Below are positions 1 to 11,058 of a stretch of DNA of 64,000 bases, one piece after another; the stretch's first letter is position 1; each line of letters begins with the position of its first letter. Position numbers and translations under genes: made by a program. Below the pieces are notes generated by a model. The model was not told where the DNA came from. It saw only the letters and a list, made by a program, of their open reading frames with translations, and ran no database searches. This DNA is from Odontesthes bonariensis (taxonomy: Eukaryota > Chordata > Actinopteri > Atheriniformes > Atherinopsidae): positions 15,154,017-15,218,016 of the forward strand of contig NC_134509.1 in assembly GCF_027942865.1 (NCBI RefSeq), read 5' to 3'.

Positions 1-661
1 CTATCATCAAAAAGGCCCAGCAGAGGTTGTACTTCCTGCGGCAGCTCAGGAAGCTCGACCTACCTAAGGAGCTGCTGATCCAGTTTTACACTGCCATTGT
101 TCAGTCTGTTCTCTGTTCATCCATCACCGTTTGGTTCGGATCAACCACCAAACAGGAAAAGAACAGACTGAAACGGACAATAAGGTCTGCAGAGAAGATT
201 ATTGGTGTCAGCCTGCCCTCCATCCAGGACCTGTACCTGTCCAGAGTCAGGAAACGGGCAGGTAACATCTCTGCAGACCCATCACACCCTGGACACAAAC
301 TGTTTAAACTCCTCTCTTCTGCAAGGCGCTACAGAACTCTGTACGCCAAAACAACAAGACACAGGAACAGCTTCTTCCCTCAGGCTGTCAGCTATAACCG
401 GACTTCAGTATATCTGTATATCTGTACATCTCCTGAATAATCCATCCTACCATACTGTGAACTCTGTATTTATATTTATATTTACTATCCATCCTTGCAC
501 CATGCACCAGTTTGCACTTTCTACTTTAGCCTTGTTCTATGTCTATTTTTGTCTAATTTTGTACTTGTTGCACTAAAGAGAGCGAGGTGTAACCGGAGTC
601 AAATTCCTCATGTGTGTCCACATACCTGGCAATAAAAAGCGATTCTGATTCTGATTCTGAA
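1..661 (+). mobile_element. 3' end of a CR1/L2-group LINE (5' part outside window)
   Basis: An open frame from the left edge to 440 encodes the C-terminal tail of a non-LTR retrotransposon polyprotein. It contains the phrases FLRQLRKLDLP, SSITVWFGS and DPSHPGHKLF, which are common at the end of fish LINE reverse transcriptases. A short 3' UTR follows. The copy ends near 630-661 with AATAAA and a repeated ATTCTG microsatellite tail, the usual end structure of this group. The reverse transcriptase core lies off the window. The frame stays open to 440, so the copy is not old. The clade name (Rex1, CR1 or L2 type) is uncertain; the LINE identity is not. Confidence 0.8.
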
Positions 662-2683
662 AAGAGGAAGGGTAGAGTCACAGACTTGATGCAGCTTGAG
701 TCTGAGACCACAATGCAATGGCTGTTTTTCTCACCTCCTTTCTTTAGTTTCACTTACAATTCCCCAAGGTTTGGCTATCACAACTACCTGGGCAGGGTTA
801 GGAAACAGTTTCCTGGTTTGGTTTAGGCAGTAAAAGTATGGGTTGACATTATGAAAACATCATGATTTAAGCTTAAACACAATGTTAATGTCACATTACA
901 ACACAGCACAAACAGATGATTTCTCAAGCACCCATTCCATCCCAGGCCTAAAAAAAAATTTTTTTAAAAAGTCTTGTGACAGAAGGCTATTTATTTGAGC
1001 TTCTCAACCACACAGTCCAATAATCCAAAAAAGATTACTTTGATGCGCTGTGTTTTTCATAGTCAGTTTTATTGCAAGTCATAATGTTTTCCTCAATCTA
1101 AGTGCTTTGCTTTTAATACCAAACCCCAAGTAGTTTGCATGTAAAATAGTGAGAAATCAGTGAGTAAAAAGCACACAGAAACACTGAATGCAAAAATTAC
1201 ATCAAAGTAAATGGGTTTGGGCTTGATTTTGACTCATTTCCCAGTTAAAGCCATCCTCCAAACACTTCAACTTTTAATGGACTTTTTGTCCTATGGCAGA
1301 ACAATCATTATGTGACCACTTCATGATATGCTGCAACACTGACACTCTATAGTTATTTTTGTGTGCTGTAACACCAAAAAAAAGCAAAAATTGTGTCTGT
1401 TGACTAAATCAGTCGATTAAATGTATGTAACTTTTTCACATTTTGTAGTGAGACAAGGTTGCTTATTGATATGCACCAAAAAATGTCAAGCAAGGGGTTG
1501 CATATTTTTAAAACACTGTCATAAATCCTGCAGACAAAGCCCTGTTTTTTTTTTGTTTTCTTTGTTTTTGTGGGAGGACAATCTAAATTACTGTGTAGAT
1601 TCCAGTGGCCCCTGTATGAGCCAATTTACCAGTAGAAATATTTTTTACCTCCTGCTTCCAGTGTTGGTTCAAAACTCGGAGAATACAAAAGAAAGAAAGC
1701 AAACAAAAACAACATTAATTTTTCTGACCCTTACCTGAACCTGTAACTGTAACAAGAGTTTCTACTTTCTCTCTCATGGCTTCACCCTGTGACATTCACA
1801 AATTATTTGTAGGGAGCATCTTTGTCTTGCTTGGGTTGCTGTTGTGCTTGAACAAATATATTTTTTTCAGTCCTGGGCTGATGTGAGAGTGGCTGTAAGC
1901 CAAGGTTAGTGAGCCAGGTGGTGCTCACCTGGAAAATGATTGAGCACAAGAGCCGTAACTCAGATGTGACGGAAACACTAAAGGGCCATGTCACCCATTC
2001 TAACCACTTCACTGCCATCATTTTAGACATGACTAAACGTCAACAGCAATTAGGAGGAAGCACCAAGTCCCCATGAACAGCTCAAACAATCTCTGGAAAT
2101 GAAGTAGCTGTAATAAAAAAAAATTTCAGTGTGATGTTGTAGGTATTCACAAGACAAGGGATTGGATGTTGGATGGCTTTGGCTCAGGTGGTGGCCTTTT
2201 TATTGCAAGGGCGGGGGGTTCTGGCTCTGGGTTTTCTTCAGTGCCCTTGCGCAAAATATTGAAACCAAAGTTGCTCCTGATGGCTTGGAGATACTTTGTA
2301 TGGCAGTGCTTTTCAGGTATGAGTGAGTGAGAGGCTGGCAAAGTAAAGTGCTTCACAAAACCTTGTTAAAAAAAAACTTGCTACTATATATATGTGTGTG
2401 TTAGTGGCCAACCTGTTAATTCAAAATCCAAACATATTTTTCATCACATCTCACCACCAACAAAAATAGCAACTGTTATCCTCATGTCACTCACCTCAGA
2501 ATAGGACTCTAAAAACTAACAATTAAAACTTAAAACCTCTAGAAAATACAGTTTAAAATGCTTCCCAGTGCTTAAATACAGTTTAAAGCAACATTGTACG
2601 TAAGGTTTAGTCTAATGGAACCTACAACGTTGCAGGTTGTTAAAATCCCACCTGAGAGTGCTTAAATTTGCAGAATAACATTT
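662..2683. other. Intergenic, no gene seen
   Basis: AT-rich sequence with short homopolymer runs. The open frames here are short, have no recognisable domains and no codon-level features of a gene. No RNA gene or clear regulatory site was seen. Confidence 0.6.
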
Positions 2684-4680
2684 CAAATCAATCAATCAAA
2701 TCAATCAAATTTAATTTATATAGCCCTTTACAATCACCAACTGGTACTCAAAGTGCTTTACAACAGGATAAAAAACAACAATACGTAAAACAAAACATAA
2801 AACACGATTCAGAAATGGTAAAAGTGCTAAAAGTGCTAAAAGTGCTGCAGGGCATTAAAAGCCTTCCACAAGTGCAATAAAATTAATTGAATAAAATTTG
2901 TATAAAATTAAGATAATTAAAAAAAGAGCGGATAGAATGAGCATAGTGGCCCTAATCAGAGTTTGAACGCCAGTCTAAAAAGGTGGGTCTTATGCTTCGA
3001 TTTAAAAAGGCCGAGATCAGTGATGGTGCGGATATCAGGGGGCAGTTTGTTCCACAGTCTAGGAGCAGCAATGGCAAAGGAACGATCACCCCACTGCTTA
3101 GATCTCGACCTTGGGACCTCTAAAAGAAGCTGATCTGAAGAGCGCAGGGTTCTACCGCAGTTGCGAAAAGTAAAAATGTCCGACAGATAAGAAGGTGCCA
3201 AGCCATTAGTGGCGTTAAAAACAAACAACAGGAGTTTAAAATCGATTCTGAATCGTACCGGAAGCCAATGAAGAGACGATAGCACAGGAGTAATGTGTTC
3301 GCGCCTAGAAGTGTTTGTTAAAAATCGGGCAACAGCGTTCTGCACAAGTTGAAGACGTGAGAGAGAGGTCTGACTGAGGCCAACATAGAGAGCATTACAG
3401 TAATCCAGTCTGGAGCTGATAAAAGCGTGGATTGCCTTTTCAAGGTCCTGCCGACTGAGGAAGGGCTTCACTTTGGCCAACAGGCGGAGCTGGAAGAACC
3501 TTGTGCTGACGACTGAGCTGATCTGTTTGTTAAACTTCAGCCCACTATCAAATGTAACACCAAGATTTTTCACATGAGATTTAAAATGCGGGGCCAGAGA
3601 ACCAGAATTTAAAGTAAAAGCATTTAACATCACTGAAGTCCCAAATAAAATACATTCAGCCTTGTCACCATTCAAGAGTAAAACGTTCTGTGCAAGCCAC
3701 TGCTTTATGTCCGAGATGCAGTCCAGAAGCTTGGAGAAAGCAGTGTCATCATTTGGTCGCATTGGCAAGTATAACTGAAGGTCGTCGGCATAAAAGTGGA
3801 AGGACAGGTCGTGTTTTTCGATTATTGATCCCAGGGGTAGCAAATATAAAGAAAATAGAATAGGGCCGAGAATAGAACCCTGTGGTACCCCACAGGACGA
3901 GGGTGAGTCTGAGGAACAGAGGTCACCAATCATGACAGCAAAACTCCTGCCTGCCAGACCTAAACCATTGGAGAGCGGTGCCACGGATGCCTACATACTG
4001 GTCAAGGCGGGATACAAGGACTGCATGGTCTACTGTATCAAAGGCCGCTGTGAGATCCAGCAACACCAGTACAGCAGGGTTCCCAGCGTCGACAGACAGC
4101 GCAATATCATTGTGCACCTTTAACAGCGCAGATTCTGTGCTATGTCGGGATCTAAAACCAGACTGAAATTTATCGAGAACAGAATTGCTCTCAAGAAATG
4201 CCTGTAGTTGAATAAAAACTACTTTTTCTAAAACCTTAGAAAGAAAAGGCAAGTGGGAGACAGGTCTAAAATTTGAGAGCACAGAGGGGTCAAGATGAGG
4301 TTTTTTCAGGAGGGGCCTAACCATGGCGTGTTTGAAGGCAGACCCAGAGCTAAGACAGGTATTAATTAAGACGAGTAGACTTTACCCAACAGAACTAAAA
4401 ACCTCCTTTAAAAGCTTAGCTGGAATTATGTCTAAGGGGCAGTTCGTGGGTTTCATGCCACTAACCACCTTAGTGAAAGCCGACGGCAAGACGGTCTCGA
4501 ACCGCTCAAAAACAGCAGTCTGAGCCGGAGGAGCACACTCAACAACAGGGGACATATCCATGTTACTGATATTCTGCCTGACAGATGCCACCTTATCGGT
4601 GAAAAAGGAGACAAACTTCACAGGTTGAAGTGGAGGCATCGGACAGGACAGTAGGGCGTGGATTAACAACAGAAATAAAG
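2684..4680 (-). mobile_element. L2-like (Maui-type) LINE, 5'-truncated and frame-broken
   Basis: Read on the minus strand, three frame pieces form one reverse transcriptase. About 4650-4382 carries FFTDKV and LDIIPAKLLKEVF. 4324-3960 carries SNFRPVSHLPFLSKVLEK and LLDLTAAFDTVDH. 3984-2956 carries GVPQGSILGPILFSLY, the catalytic FYADDLQLY box, and a C-terminal part with LHWLPVRFRIDFK. The changes of frame near 4380-4324 and near 3960-3984 show it cannot make one intact protein. The 3' UTR covers about 2955-2700 and the element ends in short AATC-type repeats at 2684-2710. The active-site box itself is intact. No host gene is encoded here. Confidence 0.85.
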
Positions 4681-4691
4681 AACTAAAGTGC
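4681..4691. repeat. Target-site duplication of the Rex3-like copy, left
   Basis: AACTAAAGTGC, identical to 5618-5628. It lies directly before the CATC/GATG tail, where target-primed reverse transcription would leave it. Confidence 0.75.
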
Positions 4692-5617
4692 CATCCATCC
4701 ATCCATCCATTATCTTCCGCTGGTCCGGGGATCGGGTCGCGGGGGCAGCAGCTTAAGCAAAGAGACCCAGACGTCCCTGTCCCCGGCCACTTCCTCCAGC
4801 TCTTCTTGGGGGACCCCGAGGCGTTCCCAGGCCAGCCAAGAAACATAGTCTCTCCAACGTGTCCTGGGTCTTCCCCGGGGCCTCCTCCCAGTGGGACGGG
4901 CCCGGAACACCTCACCGGGGAGGCGTCCAGGAGGCATTCTCACCAGATGCCCGAGCCACCTCATCTGACTCCTCTCGATGCGGAGGAGCAGCGGTTCTAC
5001 TCCGAGCCCCTCCCGGATGACCGAGCTTCTCACCCTATCTCTAAGGGAGAGCCCAGACACCCTGCGGAGGAAACTCATTTCGGCCGCTTGTATTCGCGAT
5101 CTCGTTCTTTCGGTCACTACCCACAGCTCGTGACCATAGGTGAGGGTAGGAACATAGATTGACCGGTAAATCGAGAGCTTCGCCTTCTGGCTCAGCTCCT
5201 TCTTCACCACGACGGGCCGGTGCAGAGCCCGCATCACTGCAGACGCCGCACCGATCCGTCTGTCAATCTCCTGTTCCATTCGTCCCTCACTCGTGAACAA
5301 GACCCCGAGATACTTGAACTCCTCCACTTGGGGAAGGATCTCATTCCCGACCCGGAGAGGGCATTCCACCCTTTTCCGGCCGAAGACCATGGTCTCAGAC
5401 TTGGAGGTGCTGATGGTCATCCCAACCGCTTCACACTCGGCTGCGAACCGCTCCAGTGAGAGCTGGAGGTCACGGCCTGACGACGCCAACAGAACCAAAT
5501 CGTCCGCAAAAAGCAGAGACCCGATTCTGAGGTCGCCAAACCAGACCCCCTCAACGCCCTGGCTGCGCCTAGAAATTCTGTCCATAAAAATTATGAACAG
5601 AATCGGTGACAAAACTA
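4692..5617 (-). mobile_element. Rex3-like (RTE clade) LINE, 5'-truncated, with target duplication
   Basis: On the minus strand a 300-residue frame (5612-4710) encodes the second half of a reverse transcriptase. It has the catalytic box FADDLVLLAS, then a C-terminal part with GRRPRGRPRTRWRDYVSWLA. The 3' end is a GATG tandem tail, seen on the plus strand as repeated CATC at 4692-4710, which is the hallmark of Rex3. The copy is bounded by identical 11-bp sequences AACTAAAGTGC at 4681-4691 and 5618-5628. The long intact frame and exact target duplication argue for a fairly recent insertion. It is truncated at the 5' end, so it cannot move by itself. Confidence 0.85.
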
Positions 5618-5628
5618 AACTAAAGTGC
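5618..5628. repeat. Target-site duplication of the Rex3-like copy, right
   Basis: AACTAAAGTGC, identical to 4681-4691, marking the 5'-truncated end of the minus-strand element. Confidence 0.75.
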
Positions 5629-7834
5629 TTTTAAGTTAAATAAACATATCTTTGGGGAACTCTGCTGGGACTTTTCACTTAATCAACACATTATACAGAG
5701 AAAGGTGAGAGAGATCTTTAAGCATCTAAACATTAATAACATATACAGAAATCTCAACCTTTAATCACAGTTTACGGAAAAACTCCACCTCCATCAAATG
5801 ATAATATTACGTTTATGCACAATGTGCACAGGGACAGTATTTCATCACAACTACTGTGACCGACAGTATTTGTAAGCAATGTACAAATAATACATTGCTC
5901 AAAAATGATGTAACTGTTGGCACAACGACCCTCACCAATAAAACCATAATTGTAAAAACATGATTCACCTTTCTATTTTTTTTAAGAAATTTCTTTGGCA
6001 GTGCTTAAAATTCGATTATTGAATTGAATAAAGCAGCTGTAGAAAAAACTGGAAAACTGAAGGACTTTTCTTGAAAAGCTACCATCACAGTTCTAACGCA
6101 CCTTTACTTTTTTTAAGTTGACTCATCTTATGGTGCTTTAAAATCTCTCCGTCCTTGGCGGTCTGATTTGAACAGACTCCATGTGACTGTTATCTCCTGT
6201 TATCTCCTTGTATTTAACAAGATGATTTTGAAACAGGCAGTCATACTCCCTCACTCATGCCTAGCCTCACTTCCTCCCTTATTTCAGATGGGAATACATA
6301 CTGTATGTCGGCAAGAATGAGTCATCCATTGGAACTGCTTAAATTTTGGAATTGAAAGATGATGTCTTGTTGGAATGCAGCTGAGGAAACATTTGATATT
6401 CTTAAGTGGAAAACATGTTGGCGCCATACATCTCCAAAACCACCCTTGTTACTGGTGGCGATTCTGGTAAAAAAAAAAAAAGTCAGATAACATGTCTTCG
6501 GCACTTCCAATTTACAATGTCCTACTGTCATTTTCACACCCGAAAAAGTCGTTCACAAAAACGTGCACATTTTTACAAACTTTTTGCTCTAACTGAAAAG
6601 TCAAGCCTCTATCTCTAATGAGGTTTGAAAGGACAGGAAGAATTCTAACATCATTCAGTTTGGATTGGTGTCGTGCCTTGTGTTTTACGACCTATGATTG
6701 GGAAGAAACTCTGCAGTTATAAATGGAATCAGCTGAAAGCTCTGATGACTTTGAATGAGCTTTTAGCAGTTATGCGAAGTTGCACATGTTTACCTGTCAC
6801 TTACGGGAACTTTAAAACAAACTCCTGTCTCAATAACACAGACTTCTCTTTTCATCATCTTTAATCATCACCTCTTTGACAAGAAGTTCCTCTTTCAGAT
6901 TGAATAGTCTGTTGATTTCATATTGATTTATTTCAAGTTGAATCAAACGTTTGCACTAATCAGTCTATTACGGAAAGTCTCTTGGCAAGACGAATATTTT
7001 CTTCTCTTGTGCTGTAACTTTTTGTTTGTGCGAACCATATGTCCCAAATTAATGAAGCCAGACAGTATACCGAGCCCTCTTCACTCTGTCACTGTTTCTT
7101 GTCACAGTAGGATTGGCCTCAAACTTACTCGCTCCCTCCTTCCCTCTCCATCTCTTTCTCTCCTTCCTGAATCTCTCACTCTCTGTTCTTTCTGTTTTTA
7201 TGCAAGTGTCCCAGTTAAGAAATTGCTTACATCCCACTCAGTCTGGGGCTGGATTGAAATATCCCATAGGGTATGTACCAATATGCAGAGAGCACACTTC
7301 GACAGATGCCATCAGAGAACAAGCATATGAATTACCAGGCAGCCTGCCATCTTTGAGTTCAGACAGAATGGCATTAATACGTGATTACGATCCAAACAAC
7401 AACACAACAACAACATGAAAGCCAAAGCAACTGGGAGCAGGTAAAGGTTTCATCATTTATATATTAATAGATTAACTAACAAAGACTTTACTCCCCCCAC
7501 AAAAGTTAAAATGTCACGGAAGCTGCCAACATTCAAGGGACTTTATGAACAAAAAAAAAAAAGAGAGAGAGAGAGAGAGAGAGGAGAGAAAAAAAAACTT
7601 GGGGTAAGAAATCAGATGCCTTTAGCAAATCACATTCCAATAAATTAAATATTCACAACTGCTGACCATTACTAATTCAGAAGCTATGAGATATTCATGA
7701 CTACAATTAAAGAAAACATGATCACTTTATTTTCAAATGGCTGTAAATATTGGAATTACCCATATTAAGTCACATGCTACTAGAGGAAAAGGGCATATGA
7801 ATGAGGTAATAACACTGAAATACGATATTCAATA
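5629..7834. other. Intergenic, no gene seen
   Basis: AT-rich sequence without a recognisable coding exon. It holds an A12 run near 6469 and an AG-dinucleotide run at about 7562-7582. The frames in 6920-7420 have no domain and are taken as chance. Confidence 0.6.
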
Positions 7835-7983
7835 AATAAACATCCATGCATTTTCTATACCCACTTCATCCCCCACAGGGTCAAGGGGGGCCTGGATCCT
7901 TTCCCAGCTGCAAGGCAAGGTACAGATTGAACAGGTCGACAGTCCATCGCAGGGCCTCATAGAGACAAACAACCATTTACACT

Positions 7984-7995
7984 CACATTTTTCAA
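7984..7995. repeat. Target-site duplication of the SINE, left
   Basis: CACATTTTTCAA, identical to 8217-8228, at the tail end of the minus-strand SINE. Confidence 0.85.
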
Positions 7996-8216
7996 ATATG
8001 TATATATATATATTTTTTTTAAGTATTTTTTGGGGCTTTTTATGCCTTTAATGTTAGGACAGTTGGAGAGGGACAGGAAGCAGTGGGCAGAGAGAGGGGA
8101 AAGACATGCAGCACAGGGCCGCTCGGTGTGGGAGTCGAACTGGGGCCAGCTGCAGCGAGGACTGTAGCCTCAGTACATGGGGCGGCTGCTTAACCCACTA
8201 CGCCACCGACCGCCCC
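7996..8216 (-). mobile_element. tRNA-derived SINE inserted in an older repeat
   Basis: Read on the minus strand, the head has a tRNA-type internal promoter. The A-box is TGGCGTAGTGGG (plus 8194-8205) and the B-box is AGTTCGACTCC (plus 8131-8141), spaced as in a tRNA. A body and an A/T-rich tail with TA repeats follow at 7996-8024. The insertion is flanked by perfect 12-bp direct repeats CACATTTTTCAA at 7984-7995 and 8217-8228, and removing it restores the older repeat. This shows SINE identity, direction and relative age. It would be transcribed by RNA polymerase III and moved by a LINE's machinery. Confidence 0.85.
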
Positions 8217-8228
8217 CACATTTTTCAA
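8217..8228. repeat. Target-site duplication of the SINE, right
   Basis: CACATTTTTCAA, identical to 7984-7995, at the tRNA-like head end of the SINE. Confidence 0.85.
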
Positions 8229-8479
8229 TTTAGATCACCAATTACCCGAATATGCATGTTTTTGGACTGTGGCAGAAAGCCAGAGTACCTGAAGAGAACC
8301 CATAAATGTACGGGAATAACATGCAAACTCCACACAGAAAGGCCTCAGCGGAGAAACACCGCACCATTATGCAGCCCCATGGTTACATCCCGCTATTCCG
8401 TCATGGGCTTCAAATTGTCGGAATGGCAACACTTAATTTTCTATCATACGTCCCGTCATTCCGACACTTTTTTCCTCCC

Positions 8480-8535
8480 ATTGTCGGAATGGCGGTATGT
8501 TTTATATTTTAGAAACATACCGCCATTCCGACAAT
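8480..8535. repeat. Perfect 23-bp inverted repeat (hairpin)
   Basis: The left arm 8480-8502 and right arm 8513-8535 are exact reverse complements around a 10-base spacer. Each arm contains the GTCGGAATGG motif followed by CGGTATGTTT. Confidence 0.95.
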
Positions 8536-9278
8536 TCCTTTAATAGCCTATTAAAGCCTAGAGGAACTCCGCAACCTTGCAAACCAACTATAATAAATTG
8601 TTATCAAAATCCCCTGAAATTTCAAATATCAAAATACAGTTATTAATGTAAATGGGCAATTCTGAAACATGTTAGATTAAGCAGATATACAGTGGCAGTG
8701 ACCTGTCACAGCAGAGAGCTGGAGCGGAGTTCTCCACAGAACCTACCCAAAACGTATTATTATCATTATTATTATTATTTGTATTAGTTTATTCGCTTTT
8801 TAAATCAATAAGTGAACAGTGTTTGTCGATGTTTGCCGCTCCTTTTTGTGTAATAAACTATTTGAATATCATTAATTTGCTTTTGGAGTGTGTTGTCAGG
8901 ATCTGACGGTATCCAACACACCTACATGACAGGTGTTACACGCACACACCAGATTTATAGTGAAATAGTAACAACACAGTCCTTATGGATGGATCCTGAG
9001 TGCCATCATCTTTTATTTTTATTTCCAAATCCAAAATAAGCCCACATCCACCTGATCCTCCCCTCTGACTGTAGATTTGACCCTTAAATCATCATTCAAT
9101 ATCAATTTAATATCATTCAAACATCACAAGCTTTGAAGAATAACAGGCAGAGAGAGAGGGGGAGTGGCTTTAAAGACTGTATCACATCTATACACGTGTT
9201 AAAAAATGTAAAATGCATGAACAGAAAGAAGGGACTCACCTGTTGAGTAACGCACATTTCCTTGTATGGAAAGCCTTG

Positions 9279-9380
9279 TCAGAATGGTGGGATGTTTGCA
9301 TGTCGGAATGGTGGGAAATCGGAATGGTGGGATGTCGGAATGGTGGGATGTCGGAATGGTGGGATGTCGGAATGGGTGGT
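9279..9380 (+). repeat. 16-bp tandem repeat (TCGGAATGGTGGGATG)
   Basis: TCGGAATG starts at 9303, 9319, 9335, 9351 and 9367, exactly 16 bases apart. A variant first copy with TCAGAATG starts at 9279, separated by 8 extra bases. The last unit reads GGGTGG. The spacing is too short and has no variable spacers, so this is not a CRISPR array. Confidence 0.95.
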
Positions 9381-10019
9381 GCAACCTGAGCCGTATAAAG
9401 AGGCACAAAAGTTTATCCGCAGCTTTAAAGAATAACTAGTGTTCTGCAAAGTAGTCTGTAATTCTTGCTGTAAAAACAATTTTTTTTTTTTTTTAGATCA
9501 ACATGAAACACCACAGTAAAGACATTAACCTTTTTTAAAGTAAATACGGTTATAGTGAAAGTGAGCTTTACTTTCCCTACACTGTATTGCATCAACACTT
9601 ATTGATGCTGAATGATCCAATGGGCTTTACATAAAAAGAACTAATGACAACCCAAACCAAACCATAAGTATCATAGATTATAGGCTTTCAAATTATATTT
9701 GTAAAATCTGTACGTGTTTATCGTATATTTTAGTTTGGATTGCTGAATTTAAAGTCATTAATGATGCAAAAGGAGAGTATAAAACATACATCTGCACTGA
9801 TTTTTTTCTGGGTGTAAATGTCTTAGAATTAAAAAGAAATAAAGCATTAATAACACATGAAACAGGTTATTCACTCAACTCAACACAGCAATTGAGAAAG
9901 CACTTAACCAAAATATACAGAAATCCTTTTTGAGTGTGTTTCTATTAGGCCCGATTGTAGCTCCAACCCTTGGACGCACAACTTAATCCAGCTGCACCCT
10001 GTTTTGATGTGACAAGCAG

Positions 10020-10039
10020 CCCCCCCCCCCCCCCCCCCC
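10020..10039. repeat. Poly(C) run, 20 bases
   Basis: Uninterrupted C homopolymer followed by AATTA. Its length may be unreliable in assembly. Confidence 0.9.
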
Positions 10040-11034
10040 AATTATTTTTTTATGTAAACCAAAAAAACAAGGAACAGATTTACACAGAGTTGTGCCATGT
10101 TGTTATTAATTGAATCGTTCCCCTCTTTAAGCAGTTGCTGCTTCAGCCTTTTGGCAAAGCAGAAGATAACTGTGGTGACTTTGATAGCCCTCTTCCTGCT
10201 CTTAGCTCATATTATGATAAATGATCCATTTTGAAATCCATAATGCACACTGATGTACAAGCACTCTTTACCCTTGACAATGGTCTATCTATTTCCAGCA
10301 CTCGTGCATCTCTTCATGTTAGAAAGCACTCTCTTTTTGGTATGTAATTTGTTTGTTTTTTGTATCCAGCTAAAACTAATATATGATTAAATATTTCGTA
10401 ATCTACACATTTCTTAGGTAATGCTCATCTGGAATTGGCTACACTTTCTCTAATTTACCTTTCTATTTTTTTTGTTTGTTTTTATTTATATTTTTCTCAT
10501 CCATATAATAAATCTTTAAGATAACACTGCATCTGATTTAGCATGGGAAAGAAGGTGTGATTTGACCACCCATACAGTGCTTCTAAGTAAATTCTGGTTG
10601 GTGGTTGGCTCCCATTTCCTGTCACAATTTTTTCCTCTCAAATGAAACAAACATCACACCAAAACATGGACAATGACTTCCTCTTATCTCCCTCCTTCGA
10701 GTCTAATACCTGCTGTCTTTTGTGTGAGGAAACAGTTGCATGTAACACATACAAGAAATAATGCGAGTGCGGGGGGGATTGAATGAGAAGGTAGGAGGAA
10801 TTTAAGGAAAGGGGCAGATTGGAGGGGCGCTTGACTCCCAGATGCCCCTGTCCCTGTGTTCATGTGAGAGAGAGAGAGTTTGTGTGCTGCTGCTGGAGAT
10901 GACTGTCAGCAGGCGGTGCCTCTGAGAAGAAGGAGAAAGGGGGGTGATGTTTCCAAAGGGGGCCCAGTCTGTTACCAAAGGGAGGTGGAGATTTACTATC
11001 CCACCCAGTCAAAGTGTCTCACTGGTGCTCTGAT

Positions 11035-11058
11035 ACACACACACACACACACACACAC
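11035..11058. repeat. (AC)12 microsatellite
   Basis: Twelve uninterrupted AC units in the presumed 5' region of EDNRA. Confidence 0.95.

Larger units (their letters stand above)
7835..8378 (-). repeat. Dispersed teleost repeat, split by a SINE
   Basis: Two halves (about 7835-7995 and 8217-8378) match in order the conserved phrases of a very common fish repeat: CAGTCCATCGCAGGGC, GAGACAAACAACCA, TTTGGACTGTGG and ATGCAAACTCCACACAGAAAGG. A second copy in the opposite orientation is at 26036-26285. The middle is interrupted by a 221-bp SINE insertion. I do not know the family's formal name. Confidence 0.7.
8381..9386. mobile_element. Candidate non-autonomous element with GTCGGAATGG motifs
   Basis: The motif GTCGGAATGG recurs near both ends of a stretch of about 1 kb. 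On the left, four copies in both orientations lie between 8415 and 8535. On the right, six same-strand copies lie between 9279 and 9380. The outer ends also resemble each other as inverted repeats: 8381-8404 (GGTTACATC then ATTCCG) against the reverse complement of 9364-9386 (GGTTGCACC then ATTCCG), imperfect and with one gap. Clustered subterminal motifs inside inverted ends fit a DNA transposon that has lost its transposase. There is no coding sequence inside and no clear target duplication, so the boundaries and class are inferred. Confidence 0.4.

Noticed and set aside
2956-5612. Long minus-strand open frames as host genes
   Set aside because: They contain reverse transcriptase motifs of L2-like and Rex3-like LINEs and retroelement tails.
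9279-9380. Possible CRISPR-like array
   Set aside because: The period is 16 bases with no variable spacers and this is a vertebrate genome; it is a tandem repeat.
9199-9479. Minus-strand frames with repeated HSDIPPF-type peptides
   Set aside because: They are simply translations of the 16-bp tandem array and stay open because the repeat has no stop in those frames; no gene signals.
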